Source of the DNA: Ampelocalamus luodianensis
Lineage: Eukaryota > Streptophyta > Magnoliopsida > Poales > Poaceae
NCBI GenBank assembly: GCA_036346255.1
Contig: CM070640.1
Location: 36,699,238-36,763,237 of the forward strand
Reading direction: 5' to 3'
DNA: 64,000 nt
The notes under the pieces were generated by a model that saw only the letters and a list, made by a program, of their open reading frames with translations, ran no database searches and had not been told where the DNA came from. A program made the position numbers and the translations under genes. Numbering within the stretch: the first letter of the stretch is position 1; each line of letters opens with the position of its first letter. Below are positions 1 through 12,993 of the stretch, in pieces.

Positions 1-3000
1 TATAATCAAATATGCAACCCACCACGCGACTCATTAATTAACACAACCCAAAGTACTCAGCTAAGAGAGGTACCATATCCCTCCAGTGTGGTTAGCACGC
101 ACAGATGCTTGGTTCGGTGTAACAAGTAGCTCGGTCCTTAATTGACCTGGGCACCATTTCAAATCACACCCAAAAGATCACACCATCTTACCATTGTGCC
201 CAAGTCTAAATTGTTTTCATTTTCAGTTTTAGTTTTGCAATTTAGACATAGCACAAGGCTGAAATATACAGGTTATACGAGTTTGTGTGATCAAGGTTAT
301 CGACAAGTCGATAACCGCCCATTTCTACCGATAGCTAAGCATGGCTAAGCATAATGACACGTAAACTACTAAGTGACAAGGGTTCATCCAGCGAACCCAA
401 AGTCACAGCAAGTAATCCTAGGCTCAGTAGTAGAGGATAAAGCATTTCCTACTGATTATGCATCTACTGGGCCAACTATCGATAATAGTTTAAAACAACA
501 TAGCAATGCATACATAGAATTTGCAAACAACATATTAGAATTTGAAAATAGTAGGAACAATATGATCAAATGAATGCTACATCTGCTTGCCTGGCTGAAG
601 TGCAGGATCTGGCTGCTGTGGCTCAATATCAGCAATAAAGTTATCCTCGGAACCTAACGCGAAAAGGCGATAAGCAAATAAGAACGAAGAACACCAAATA
701 AATTCCAACAACAAAAGACTTCCAAATCTAATGAAATTTACACAACAGCTAGGGAATGATTTAAGACAGTGATAGGAACAAGAATCATGCAATTTGGACT
801 AAGCATGCAAAAGATATGGACAAAATGCTCTTTCTCAGCCTTAAAATCAACCTAATTGATTAATAGTACTGTTCATGGCGAAATTTTCCAGAATGATCTA
901 AGGAATGAAATTTTTATAGTAGGTAGATTATGACACCCTAATAACAGCAAAGTTGGATTTACTAAATTTGGAGTTATACACATTTACTTATGATTTTTCT
1001 AAGGTGTAAATCTAATGCAAGTCATTTTACAGAATTATGAACATGCTCAAAACTTATTCCATGTGAAAGTATACTATCAGATGAATTTAACAAAATTGAT
1101 TTTGCCCAAATTGGATTTATACAGAAAAAGATATGCATTTTTCAAGGTTAAAATCTATTTCTGGAATTTCCTAATGGCAGGAATCACATTATTTTAGTTT
1201 CAACAATTTCTGCTACTGAAATATGCTTAATTCCATTTTTATAATAAACTTAAGTGATAACAAAATTTATTACAGTTGGAAACATCTAAAAAGGGTTTAA
1301 AATGAATTTGCTATGAATTTCTAAAGTTTTTATACCATTTTCAGTTGTTAAATAAATACTTACCGATATACAGACAAACTCAATCAATAAAATAAGATGT
1401 GAACACTTACCAACCCTCAATCTAAAATCCTACGGCTTACGCGCGCCGGAAACAGCGCACGCGCGCGAAACTTAACGGAGCCCACCGTTGGATCAAGATC
1501 CAACGGCGCACACGAGTGTATGCATTCGGACGGTGCGGTTGCTTGGGCCAATCCCAGCCGCAGATCGGCACATGGACGGTCCAGAGCGCACCAGCAGTCG
1601 GAAGGTCCGATTGCATACACGATCTCAACCATTGATCTCAAGATCGACGGTCGAGAGTGATGGAGGCAAACGGAGGGTCCGAATGCATGCAAAGATCTGG
1701 GCCGCAGATCTGAAGATGAACGGTGGCTATTGACCAGAGTTCAAAAAGAAGCGCTGACACGAGGGACCCGCTGTCAGTGACTTTGAGTCACCCACGCGCT
1801 TGATTTCCACACGTGCACAGCGCACTGGGCCCACTTGTCAACGACTGAGAGTGGCGGTTTAGGACCAAATTAATGCTTCTAATGATTATCATTAAATAGA
1901 CACTAATGACTCCTGGATTTGGATTATAACCCCTCGGGCCCACAAGTCAGCGACCCACAGGTGATTTCCGACAGCGATTAATGCCGACACATTAATTAAT
2001 CAATGATTAAGCATTAATGATGTCGGAACAGTGCGGGATTGCGCCAGCGGGTGATTTAAGAATGTTGGGCCCACTGGTCAGTGGCTCAACGACAAAGATT
2101 AAGACACCATTAATTAACTAATGATTGGCAATCACTGTGCAATTAATATGCCCTAAACAAATGACGAAAACAGGAGTTTTGCACTGGCAAAATCCCGAGC
2201 GACTTTAACGGCTAATCGCCGGCGACACTGGCCGCGGCGGCGCCAACCAAGTACTGAAATGGAATCGCAATAGCGCCTAGAACCTAATGGTGGCATCCTC
2301 GCCGGCGGTGAGGGACTAGAACACCGGCTAGTCGGAAAATGAAAATGGGGGCTTTTACTGCTAAGAGCGAAAATAGCGAAAAGCTCAGCTGCAGTCCAAA
2401 GAAGCGGGTGCCAGAGCCTCTAAGGACTAATAAGAAGCTACCTTGGTGAAAAGAAGCTTCAAAGATGGCCGGAGAAGCTTGATCACGGAGGAAGCTCGCC
2501 GGACTTGGAGAAGAAAGATCGAAAATGACACCCTGAGCCAAGAGAGTGATACCAAAGCATCATAATAGCTTCATTAAGGTCTACAGAAGCTACATGAGCA
2601 AGTGATTTGAAATTGGAGCACTCACCGGAGCTGAGGAAGAAGATAACCACTTTCAGCCGAATTTGAACAAACCCCAAATTGGACAATTCCTGAGAATCAA
2701 ATCCAAAATTAAGTGAGGGGAAATGTTCAAGATAGTAAATAGATAAGGATAGGGCAAAGAAACATGAAGGAGAACCACTGGAACACCAAGAACACCAGAG
2801 GAGCTCCACGGGTCAACAATGGCGACTTGCCATCTTTGAGGTGTTAAGCTCCAATACTGTGAATGGAGCTTGATGGTGGTCTAAAGAGACACCAGGAAGT
2901 GATTTGGGTGCTTATAAAGCCTTGGAGGCATTAGGGTTTGGACCACAAGCCTTTCGGGCGGCAAAGCACAGAGCACAAGGTGCGGCCGACAAGGAAAAAG

Positions 3001-4065
3001 ATAGTAGACGTGCATTAGGGTATGGCACGGCTCAGAGTGTCTCCCATACCCCTAAACGTCGGCTAGGCGATCAGAGGAGCATGATTTGACACCGCCATCG
3101 CCCTCACCGCTTATGCACTACCGAGGTTGAAGATGACCAGAGGAAAGGCTCGAGCGATTTTCAGCCGTTGGATTAGACACAAACGACTGAGATCGCGCCA
3201 CGCCTCCGAGGGTTAAAACAAGATGAAGGAGATCGCAAGCCCTAGGATTAAAAACGAACGGCTCAGATGGCCCCACGTCGCGAACGTGGTTTACAACAGA
3301 GGGACCAGCGAGCGTTGGATCTTAATCCAACGGCTCCGATTCAAGCTAACAACCGGAGGGTCCAAAGGTTTCGGGGGATCTCAACGGTTGGATGGAGATC
3401 TAACGGTCGACATTCGAACTTGCAACCGGAAGGTCCGAATGGTTACACGCACGTGGGCCGCGCGATCGAGATCTAACGGTTGAGATCCAATGCGCATTTT
3501 AACAGAGAGACTCGGTGCAGTTAGTTGACTGGACCGAGTCGATTGGCTCGAGCCCGAGTCTGACTCGAACCCAAAGCACAGTGAGACTAAGTTTTGATTT
3601 TGAAATAAGAACAGAGGCTTTTGAGGATTTATTTAAGGTAGCAAATTAACTCCAAAAATTCTGAAAATTTTACAGGAGCTTGCTGACTCAAATATGGACC
3701 TGGTGTAAAATTTTCAGAGGTTTTTATTCTTCGAATAAATCTCCAAAAATTCTACAAGGCTCTGTTTTGAGGTTTGACTGAAAGTCAAACAGGTTTGACT
3801 GCCTCTAAAAATATTCAAACAATTTCTAAAAATTGTGAAATTTTTCAGAGGGGTCACATATCATCCCAAGAACTTAGGAAAAATATTTCCAGAGGATGAT
3901 CACAATACTTGACAAGATTGTTTTTGGAATATCAAAGTTTGGATCAAATAGACTTGTGACAATGTATTTCCATAACTTCTTACAACAGATGTTCAAAGCA
4001 TATAGGAAATACATGATGTAAGAAAAAGTTTTAATTTCTACTGATTTTCTTACATTTGAAACACA
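1..4065 (-). mobile_element. Candidate long LTR of a Ty3/gypsy (Athila/RIRE3-like) element, truncated by window edge
   Basis: No credible coding sequence is visible in these 4 kb. The right edge looks like an LTR start read on the minus strand (TGTGTTTC, ending at 4065) and directly abuts the gypsy pol remnant that begins at about 4066; the pentamer agtcc (4066-4070) would be the target duplication, but the other copy lies outside the window. The text resembles long, non-coding grass LTRs: short phrases such as 'aaaattctgaaaattttaca' recur near 3650-3850, and palindromic 'ccgttggat...atccaacgg' blocks occur at 1.4-1.8 and 3.2-3.5 kb. Lineage is inferred from style only. It could instead be several older repeats side by side; 1-1400 is AT-rich with nothing recognised. 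Confidence 0.35.
1437..3495. repeat. Dispersed GC-rich blocks with palindromic 'atc-aacgg / ccgtt-gat' motifs
   Basis: Two GC-rich blocks (about 1437-1760 and 3170-3495) share a vocabulary of short inverted motifs: 'ccgttggatcaagatccaacgg'-type palindromes, 'gaaggtccga' and 'gagggtccgaa', and 'gtgggccgc' followed by 'agatct'. The blocks are similar in order but not alignable base for base. Such motif clusters are common inside long grass gypsy LTRs and probably belong to the LTR that fills this part of the window. No gene is seen between them; 1760-3170 has only short random ORFs. Confidence 0.5.
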
Positions 4066-4073
4066 AGTCCAAA

Positions 4074-5869
4074 AGATGGGATGTTACATGGACAATGTAC
4101 TTCGACGGTTCCTTAATGCTACATGGCTCGGGGGCTGGGTCGTCTTGATTTCCCCTACTGGCGAACAAATAAGGTACGTCATTCAGTTTAACTTTTCTAC
4201 TACTAACAATGTGGCAGAATACGAAGGTTTACTGGCAGGACTGCGAGCAGCTCGTTCGCTCGGGATTCGCAGATTGCTAGTGAAAGGCGATTCTCAACTA
4301 GTAGCGAATCAAGTAGAGAAAGAGTATCAATGCTCTAGTACCAAGATGTCATCATATCTCGGCGAATACGGAAACTCGAAAAGCATTTCTTCGGTTTTCA
4401 GATCCAACACATTCCTAGAAAGGAAAACTTTCTGGCAGACCAGTTGGCCCAGATGGCTTCCACAAGGACATCTGTCCCGCCTGGAGTTTTTCTCGAGAAA
4501 CTCGATTCACCCTCGGTAGTCGAGCCTTCCGAGAACATAGATGTTTGCAAGGAGGTTGCACACCTTGATTCTGCAAACATGGATGCTCCACAGGTCGATG
4601 ATGGTTGGCGCCATCACGATCACGGTAGATATTGGATGACATCGATCTACAATTATCTTCAGCATGACCTAATTCCAGAAGATGATGTAGAGGTCGATCG
4701 TATAGCACGAAAAGCCAAATCATACACTCTAATTGAACGTACCTTGTACAAACGAGGATATCACAGAGTGTTGATGAGATGTATATCTCACTCGGATAGC
4801 ATTAAATTGCTAACCGGAATTCATGGAGGAGTCTGTGGAGCTCATCATTCCTACAGAACTTTGGTTGGTAAAGCCTTTAGGCAAGGATATTACTGGACAA
4901 CTGCCCTTCATGATGCAAAAGAGCTCGTGACGAAGTGCGTACAATATCAGTTTCATAGCCGACAAGTACACCAGCCGTCTCAAGCTTTGCAAACAATTCC
5001 TCTTTCTTGGTCTTTTGCAACCTGTGGACTAGACATTCTGGGACCTTTCCCAAGAGCACCCGGGGGATTTGAGTTCCTTTTCGTCATGATTGACACGTTC
5101 ACTAAATGGATCGAAGCCGAGTCGGTTGTAAAAATTACAACTGAAGCCGCCAAGAGGTTTCTCACAAAAAGCGTGATCACACGATTTGGTGTACCCAGTC
5201 GAATAATCACCGATAACGGTACCCAGTTCTCGAGCAGCAATTTTTAGAAATTCTGTGAACACCTAGGTATCAAGATACATTTCACTTCTGTTGCTCATCC
5301 GCAGAGCAATGGAGCAGTTGAGCGAGCCAATGGTATCATAATGCAAGGAATCAAACGGCGAGTTTTCGACCAGTTAATTCAATGGTCAGGAGCTTGGGTT
5401 CAAGAACTTCCTTCTGTATTATGGGTCGTTCGTACAACAACTAGTCGTGCGACCGGTGAAATACCATTCTTTATGGTTTATGGGGTTGAAGCCATGCTTC
5501 CTCCAGAACTCAAAATTGGTTCTGCTCGAATCGATCGCTTTTAAAAGTGATCGGTGTGAACGACGACTTGACGACATCAATTTCCTTGAAGAACGACGAA
5601 ATCAAGCTTTTCTACGATCAACAATCTACCAGCAAGCCATGCGTCGGTACCACAGTCGTAAGGTGCAACCTCGCAGCCTAGTTGTAGGTGATTTGGTTCT
5701 TAGAAAAATCTAGAACCAAGCGGGTCGCAACAAACTTTCACCTAAATGGGAAGGTCCATACACTGTGATCGAAGTCACCCGACCAGGATCGGTACGATTA
5801 GCTATGTCGGATGGGCAAATTTTGTCTAATTCTTGGAATATTGATCAATTGCGTAAGTTCTTTGTTTAA
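4074..5869 (+). pseudogene. Gypsy pol remnant: RNase H and integrase, frameshifted
   Basis: Decayed 3' end of a Ty3/gypsy polyprotein, which in an intact element would degrade the RNA template (RNase H) and insert the cDNA (integrase). RNase H is seen from the motif WTMYFDGS (from 4089), then a one-base frameshift near 4135, then 'TTNNVAEYEGLLAGL' and a further break near 4350. Integrase follows from about 4690: an H2C2-type zinc region (GIHGG..GAHHSYRTL), the catalytic-core start 'DILGPFP', and 'IITDNGTQFSS' with the second catalytic Asp. A TAG interrupts the core at about 5245, a frameshift occurs near 5542 and another stop at 5711. The C-terminal 'WEGPYTVIEV' region runs to a TAA at 5867. 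No single reading frame spans it, so it is not functional. Confidence 0.9.
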
Positions 5870-6858
5870 TTTCATGTATTTATTTCATTTCGTATTTCAA
5901 TAAAGATGCATTTCCTTTTTTTTCAACGATAAGTATGGTTGTTTATACTTATTATTCGTCGCATCTGGTCATATGCCTTTATTGTTGCTGGTTGGTCGGA
6001 GAAGACACTCATTCTCTCCGATATTCCTTTCAAAGGGATCTCAAATACTCATGGGTGCTGACTTAAGTGTCACATACCACACTGGTTTTAGTCGTGATCA
6101 TTGCTTCAATGATACACACGCACAACCAAATACTCTTTTCTTAAAGAAACATACGAGTATAAGGAGTACCAACTCAGACAATTTATATGGTTTTCGTTAT
6201 TTCTCGAATTTGAAGACTGTTATTTTATTTCAACATTCTGTTCTACTCGAGTTTCACTACTGGTCGGGACACGAAAAGCCTCCTAGTCGAAGTCTCTCCT
6301 CTCTGCACGTGGTCCTGCTCACTGGAAGGAGCTTCCTAGTGACGGTCCTTTTTCTACGATCCTCGCTGCCTGTCAGATTTGAGCATGAGCACGTCTCGCG
6401 AGATATTTTACAAATCTTCAATTCTTGGGATTCGTTACGACCAGATTCGAATAATTTATAAACAAAGGTACTTATCTTTTCATTTCCTTTTTTGCATACA
6501 TTCTTAATGCATATCTTCTTATCATCAAAGCCAGTCTTTGTTATATCTTCAGACTACAAGTGGTATTTCATAGTGATTCGATAATGGACAAGATCTAGAC
6601 TAATCGAAATCATCAGCCGGTTCCGACCACATGATTTCCTAGTATTCACTGGATCGCTGTCATAAACATTATCAGCACTTCTACCATGGTCATTGTTATT
6701 ACTCAATTTCTTGATCTACTGCTTTTTTTAGTAAGGTTCATCTACTAATATAAGCAGTCGGGGGCTAGGAGATATATGAGTATTTAATAACATTGATAAG
6801 ACAAAGCAGGATCTTCATTGATGATAAAAGGTAAGTTTCATTTTACATAGTCTAAATA
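5870..6858 (+). other. Non-coding spacer of the Tat gypsy element between pol and the antisense ORF
   Basis: About 1 kb following the pol stop codon. It contains a polyadenylation-like 'caataaaga' at about 5899 and several 'ggtcg/cggtcg' phrases also seen in the rest of this element. The single plus-strand ORF here (5973-6461) has no recognisable domain and is probably chance. No splice or promoter signals could be defended. Confidence 0.5.
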
Positions 6859-9787
6859 TTACATCCATTTACTTGTTGGGACCACCAGACTGGTCGCTGC
6901 GGATGGAGATCCGACTTCCATTTTCTCAGCAACTTTCTCTCCGAGAGGTCTAACTTCCTCGAGAAGTTTTGTTGCTTCATTTTCAGAGCAGTCGAAGTCT
7001 TCTTCAATAGCTCTAAGACTAACAGAGGGGTCGGAAGCCTTCAGTTTTGCTAAAACAACACTAACTCCATTGGCAATAGTTTCCTTCATCGTCTGGGTAT
7101 GGTTTTCCCTCATAGTTTTGAGCAGGCCTTTGAGATCTTCCAGAAGTTGGCCAAAATAGTTCATCTTTTCTGCTAGATCTCCTAAGGAAGGCAAGCTTGA
7201 TCCTGATCCCATATCAAAGATCATTTTGTTAAGAGCCAAGATTTTTTCATCAAGGCCAAATACAAGGGCTGCCTTTTGGCCACACTCAAACTCGAGGGTC
7301 TTCTCCGCTCGTTCAAGTGCAAGGGTTTTTTCTGCACGGGTGGATAAAAAGAAGTTAACATACTCTTTAAAATTGAAGTCATGGAGTACTGGTTAAGTCT
7401 ACGGCCAGTTACCTTTGATTTTCTTCTCACAAGAATCGAAAACCTCCTTTTGCCTGGTCATCGCATGCTCGATCGACCGGTCTTTACCTTGATTTTCTTC
7501 CCTGAGTTTTAATATTATGGCTTCCTTAGCCATGATCTCTTCTTTAATTTTCTCTAAATCTATCAAATATGATAGGAAGAGAATGTTAAGTTATAAGAGA
7601 GAAACAAGATTATAAAATTTAGGAAGTCAAACTAAAAGAGAAATGTTCTTACTTCTCAGATCAGAGTGTTTTTGCTCCAAAGATTTTATTTGCTGGGTTA
7701 GTCCTCCGACCACAGCATATTTCTCGACCATGTGCTACAAAAATAAAATCCCTTTCTTTTGATAAGTTTTCAATGAGACTTCAAAAGAAAGAGTTGTAAG
7801 GATGGTCGTAGAACACTTACCCGAATTGCCATGTCATTGTATTCGGAAAAAAATTGTATCTGGACCAATCTCAGCTTGACGGTCCAATATCTTCCCCCAG
7901 GCCTCATCAAGTTTCTTATCCTCGATAAATCGGGGGGGGAGGAAACTTGTTAACCTGAGAGGTATTTCCAAGAGGAGGTGGAACCTGTTGAGGATCTTTG
8001 GAGATGACTACCTCCGGAGAAGGAGTAAGGATTACTAGAGGATCCTGAGCAGATGCTGGAACTGAAACCTGCTCGGGGGCTTCTTTTACCACTTCATCCT
8101 CGGCAGTCTTAGCTTTAGGAGTATCCTGATCAGGAACCTCCACGACCACCTCTTCCCCAGGAATCTTTTCCTGAGGGGTGCTCTGGTTGGACACGACTGG
8201 AACACCAGAAGATCTACAAAAGAAGAAAAGTAAGGAAGATCGAGGTTCCAACATATCGAAATATCCAAAGTATGTACATGATTCCTTCATTTAAAAATAC
8301 CTGGTTGATTTCTTGAGTTTGACCTTATAGCGCATCGAAGTAAAATCCGCTGCGCTAGCTTTCCTTTTCTTCTCAACCAAATTCGCTGGTTCTGAACCGG
8401 CAGGGTTAACTAGATCTTGCGCATCTACTAATCGAAAATCAGAAGCAATATCCATGACCATTTGGTCAAGGATAGGATTCCTGATCGCAGGATCAGTGGG
8501 TGTAGATTCGTCGACCTCCAAAACAGTAGCCTCAGTAGGCACTGATGGGTCCACAGCTACCTTACTGGAAGGTATGACAACCGCCTAAATACATCATCAA
8601 AGATAGTTAGGCGATGAACATCATTTGTCCAAAAATATTATTTATGTTCGGTCACCTACCTCTGAAAGGCTGACATCCTGTATGGTCGAATGGGTGGTCA
8701 GATCATCAATCGGCTCACATTTTTCAGTGGCCTCATTGATCCTCAACCCGACCGACTACACATCAAAGAGGATTTATGGTATACCGATCAGAAATAATAT
8801 GTACGACAACAAAAAATAAACGGTTGATATTCTTACCTTAAGTCTCTCAATCCTCTCTTTAGCGGAAACGGCCGCTAAGATTCGGGGGAAACTAGCCTTA
8901 TCGCCAGGCTCTCCGGCGCAGATCATTTTGATCCAGCTTCTAATCTCATCAGAAGATAGAGCTGTAAAGGTAAAATAAAAGATTTAAGGATACGGAAATA
9001 ATCAACTAAGATAGGTAAACTGGTCGGAATCATTCATGGCTTACCCACTTTGGAATCTTTGGTCGTATCATCACGACCAATATACCAGAGCATCCGGTGT
9101 ACTCGGGCCTTCAAAGGACTAACCCGGCGCGTGGAAAAAATCCTTCACTACGTGCCAGGATGTTAGACCCTTGACACTAAGAAGCTTGATTGTTTCAGCC
9201 CATCTCTTTATTTTTCCCTCTTTTTCTGTAGAGGAGCGCCAATTTGGATTCTCGACCGCCTTCTTACCAAAGTAATAAAGGCTGTCTTTCTTCATGATCT
9301 TCATATAGAACCAGCTCTTCTTCCACGACAACTACGAAGATTTCGAATACATAAATATGTACTCATCGGCTTTTCCGTCATGGAGGCGCAAGGTGCACTC
9401 TCCAGGCGTCCCAATCGTCTTCCCAGACTTTGTCATCCTATAGTAGTACCTGAATAGATCCAGATCTGCTGGAATCCCCAAGTACGCTTCATAGAGATAA
9501 ATAAAGATATTGAGATTGGCGATAGCATTGGGAGCAAGATTCACCAATTCAACTCCATAATACTCCAAAACTTTAGGATGGAAGGAGTGAATTGATAGCC
9601 TAAATCCGCATTCAACATATGCAAGAAAAACTGGGATTTCTCTATCTTCACTCCTCGGGGAATGTTCTCCAACCGCGGATCTCCAAGAAATCAGATCCCT
9701 ATTGGGAAGCATTCCGATCTTCTCCAAGCTCTCTAGCTTCTTCTCACTCAAGTCGGAAATCGACCAGTTGGTGATTTGGTCCGACAT
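6859..9787 (-). pseudogene. Antisense ORF of Tat gypsy element ('putative gypsy-type transposon' domain), degraded
   Basis: On the strand opposite to pol, several open segments form what looks like one spliced gene read from right to left. The first (9787-9332) begins MSDQITNW and matches the plant domain known as 'putative gypsy type transposon' (Transposase_28 family), with the FRYYYRMTKSG and GTPGECTLRLHDG stretches. A TAG (9332-9334) interrupts it and the same frame continues to 9119. Acidic, Pro/Val-rich segments follow (8554-8291, 8290-7916), then a charged, Leu-rich, probably coiled-coil end (7239-6859). The function of these antisense proteins is unknown. Exon joins were not resolved, and the stop shows that this copy is dead. 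Confidence 0.65.
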
Positions 9788-10134
9788 GGTCAGATTTCTT
9801 TCGGGTGAGGAAAGAAAAGGAGGTCGGAATCAGTTTTTACTCAGGAGATGAAGAAGGAAAGGAGGAAGTGAAAGAACCCTAAGTCTACAAAGAGGATTTT
9901 ATAAGCTTCAGAATTTCTAACTGCAATAAGAAGTTACCCAAAAAAGTCCAACGGACAGAAATCTTTTAGTCCGACGGACACAAAAACTCTTCAATTCCCA
10001 AGGCGAAGTTCTCAACTTTAAAGTGAATACAAACCGCTTCAAATGCCTTTGCATTTAATAAGCGCCAGCCCGATACGACTTCATCGGAAGAAAGGTGTTC
10101 ACACGACCTATTCATTTAAAGTTCGGGGGCTAGC

Positions 10135-10892
10135 TGACGAGGATTAAAACCTCTATGTATTATTTTTAATACATAATAGACCATACATCTTCATGGTCGT
10201 AACCACTGAGGTGCACGACCTCACTGGTCGTAGAGATTCCAGAGGTTACATAATGGGTACCCTGGTCGGACGAAGGCCTAAGCCAAGCTCCCGACCAGGA
10301 GAACCGCTCGTAAAAGGTATGAACTGATACTTGGAACTGATTCCAAGTATATTCTTTACCGTATGATAAATGGAGCACGTGCATATTCCATGCCATACGA
10401 CGTTTCTTATCCAGAAGCACTGACGGATAACCACCATGCGGTTATATGTCTATGGAGCACGTGCATATTCCATACCATACGACGTTTCTTATCCAGAAGC
10501 ACTGACGGATAACCACCATGCGGTTATATGTCTCATAGACATATAACCACCGAACGGTTGATTCTTTATCAACCGTCACTTGACTCCGACCAGACGCAAT
10601 GCTTCACATCAGACGTCTTCTCCGGAAATAACTGCCACCTCTTCGAGGGCTATTTAAAGATGGAGCCTAGACGGATCAAGGGAGACGAGAACAAGATAGA
10701 GCCATCAGACTAAAACACAAGCCTTAGATTCGTGTTGTAGGTCTGACATTGTAAAGGAACAAGCAGTGTTCTCAGAGCATACCCTGTAAAACCCAGTTCA
10801 TATTAATAAAAGAGCAGTCCCATTATTCCCCTAGATTTCCCACGTCACTTTCTCCTTTTCTTTTCGTAAGATCGACGTCTTGATCGTCGACA
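10135..10892 (+). mobile_element. 3' LTR of the Tat gypsy element
   Basis: A 758-bp LTR beginning TGACGAGG just after the purine tract 'gttcgggggctagc' and ending GTCGACA. The ends form a short imperfect inverted pair (tgacga / tcgaca). A TATA-like 'ctatttaaag' is at about 10650 and a polyadenylation-like 'attaataaaag' at about 10801, in the expected U3-R-U5 order. Immediately after 10892 the sequence reads in frame as Sirevirus integrase (TSYELL...), which fixes the right edge. The matching 5' LTR is not in the window. Confidence 0.75.
10371..10534 (+). repeat. 82-bp tandem duplication inside the LTR (U3)
   Basis: Two adjacent copies (10371-10452 and 10453-10534) start with 'tggagcacgtgcatattcca' and differ at about one internal base (g versus a in 'ccatgccat/ccataccat') plus the final junction. 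The unit contains the G-box-like core 'cacgtg'. Near identity means the duplication is young relative to the element, or was present when it inserted. U3 repeats of this kind often carry transcriptional enhancer function in plant LTRs; that role is inference here. Confidence 0.9.
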
Positions 10893-10893
10893 G

Positions 10894-12993
10894 ACTTCTT
10901 ATGAACTTCTTGTTGGAAGAAAACTGAACATCTCTTATTTTCTTGTCTTTGGTTACAAATGTTACATTTTGAGAAAGGGTGTTCGTCTTTCAAATTTTGC
11001 AAGTCGATGCGATGTTGGTTTCTTGCTTGAATATTCTTTTAATAGCAAAACTTGTCGTGTCTTTAATGAAAACTCCGGTTTAGTTGAAGAAAGACACGAT
11101 GTTCAATTTGATGAAACTAACGGCTCTCAAGAAGAGCATGAGAATTTGGATGATGTAGGTAATGAAGCCTTAAGAAAAGCTATGGAAAACATGCAAATAT
11201 GCGACATCAAACCTAAAGATGATCCATCACCTTCCACTCAAGTTGAACCTCCTACCTCCTCCACAACAATTCAGACTCAAATTAATGAAGAGGACAACAA
11301 GGAAGATGATCAACCATCCAACCTACTACCAAGAATTCATAATGCTATTGCAAAAGATCATCCAATCGATCAAATATTGGGTGATGTAAGTAAGAATGTT
11401 CAAACTCGATCTCGTGTTGCTTCATTTTGTGAACATTACTCTTTTGCCACTTCTCTTGAACCAAAACATATAGATGAAGCACTTGAGCATCCGAACTGGA
11501 TGAATGCAATGCATGAAGAACTTAACAACTTCACGTGAAATAAAGTTTTGACCTTGGTGAAGAGACCCAAAGAACAAAATATAATTGGCACAAACTGGGT
11601 CTTTAGGAACAAGCAAGATGAGAATGGACTAGTTGTGAAAAACAAAGCAAGATTGATAGCTCAAGGTTATTCCCAAGTCAAAGGTTTAGATTTTGGTGAA
11701 ACATTCGCTCTTGTAGCTAGACTTGAATCGATTAGGATATTACTTGCTTTTACATCATGTTTTGATATTAAATTATTTCAAATGGATGTCAAAAGTGCAT
11801 TTCTAAATGGTAAAATATTCGAACTCGTATTTGTTGAACAACCTCCCGATTTTGAAGATCCTGAGAATCCAAATCATGTCTATAAACTCTCAAAGGCGCT
11901 CTATTATCTTAAACAAGCTCCTAGAGCATGGTATGAACGGCTTAGAGATTTTCTAGTTTCAAAATGATTCAAAATGGGAAAAATTGACTCAACCTTGTTT
12001 ACAAAAGCCTTAGATGATGATTTCTTTGTATGCCAAATTTATATTGATGATATCATATTTGGGTCTACTAATCAAGACTGTTGCAATGAATTTGGTGATA
12101 TGATGTCTAGGGAATTTGAAATGTCTATGATCGGAGAACTCAGCTATTTCCTTGGACTTCAAATCAAGCAACTCAGAAATGAAACATTTGTGAGCCAAAC
12201 CAAGTATGCAAAAGATTTGATCAAGAGATTTGGAATGGAAGATGCAAAAACTATCAAGACTCTCATGGCAACAAATGATCACCTTGACCTAAATGAGGGA
12301 GGTAAACCTGTAGATTTAAAGCTTTATAGATCTATGATTGGTAGTTTGTTTTATCTTACCGCATCTAGGTCCGATATTATGTTTAGTGTTTGTATTTGTG
12401 CACGGTTTCAAGCAACACCAAAAGAATGTCATTTAATGGCTGTAAAAATAATTCTAAGATATTTAAAGCATTCCTCTAGCATCGGCTTATGGTATTCTAA
12501 AGGTGCTAAATTTGATCTAATTGGATATTCGGATTCAGATTATGCGGATTGCAAAATGGATAGAAAGAGCAACTCAGATAGTTGTCAACTCTTAGGAAGA
12601 TCCTTAGTATCATGGTCATCCAAGAAACAAAACTCCGTAGCCCTATCCACTACCGAAGCCGAATATATTTCAGCTGGTTGTTGTTGTGCTCAATTGCTAT
12701 GGATGAGGCAAACATTGATGGATTATGGAATCAGATTTGATAAAATGCCTCTTTTGTGTGATAATAATAGTGCTGTGAAAATAACCAATAACCCTGTCTA
12801 ACACTCAAGAACCAAGCATATAGATATAAGACATCACTTCTTAAGAGATCATATTGGCAAGGGAGATGTTGTCATTAGCCACATTCGCACTGAAGACCAA
12901 TTAGCAGATATTTTCACCAAACCATTAGATGAAAGCCGGTTTTGCAAGTTGAGGAATGAATTAAATGTCATAGACTATTCTAATGTTGCCTGA
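10894..12993 (+). pseudogene. Sirevirus pol remnant: integrase C-terminus, reverse transcriptase, RNase H
   Basis: 700 codons in one frame, broken only by three in-frame stops: TGA at 11536-11538, TGA at 11965-11967 and TAA at 12799-12801. From the start: integrase C-terminal segment (YKCYILRKG, RCDVGFLLEYS), an acidic linker, then reverse transcriptase (KNKARLIAQGYSQ, QMDVKSAFLNG, YLKQAPRAWYERL, and the catalytic IYIDDIIFGS at about residues 380-390), then copia RNase H (SDSDYADCKMDRKS, ALSTTEAEYISA, LADIFTKPLD). The absence of frameshifts is unusual for such a buried copy. It would be an intact product apart from the stops; as it stands it encodes nothing complete. Confidence 0.92.

Larger units (their letters stand above)
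4066..10892 (+). mobile_element. Ty3/gypsy retrotransposon, Tat lineage (RIRE2/Grande-like), 5' half missing
   Basis: The 3' part of a gypsy element: RNase H and integrase remnants on the plus strand (to 5869), a long 3' region carrying an antisense multi-exon ORF (6859-9787, minus), a polypurine stretch 'gttcgggggc' (10121-10130) and a 3' LTR (10135-10892). Gag, protease and reverse transcriptase are absent because the left edge is cut by the long LTR ending at 4065. An antisense gene between pol and the 3' LTR is a known hallmark of Tat-lineage elements such as maize Grande. The right end lies inside Sirevirus integrase sequence, which resumes at 10893, so this element inserted into the Sirevirus. 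The candidate target duplication gactt (10893-10897) cannot be tested because the 5' end is missing. Confidence 0.8.

Noticed and set aside
2284..2809. Overlapping minus-strand frames of 85 and 108 codons
   Set aside because: No motif, no splice-supported neighbours, inside LTR-like sequence.
5973..6461. 162-codon plus-strand frame in the gypsy 3' region
   Set aside because: No recognisable domain and not conserved with any motif I know; lies in the non-coding spacer of the element.
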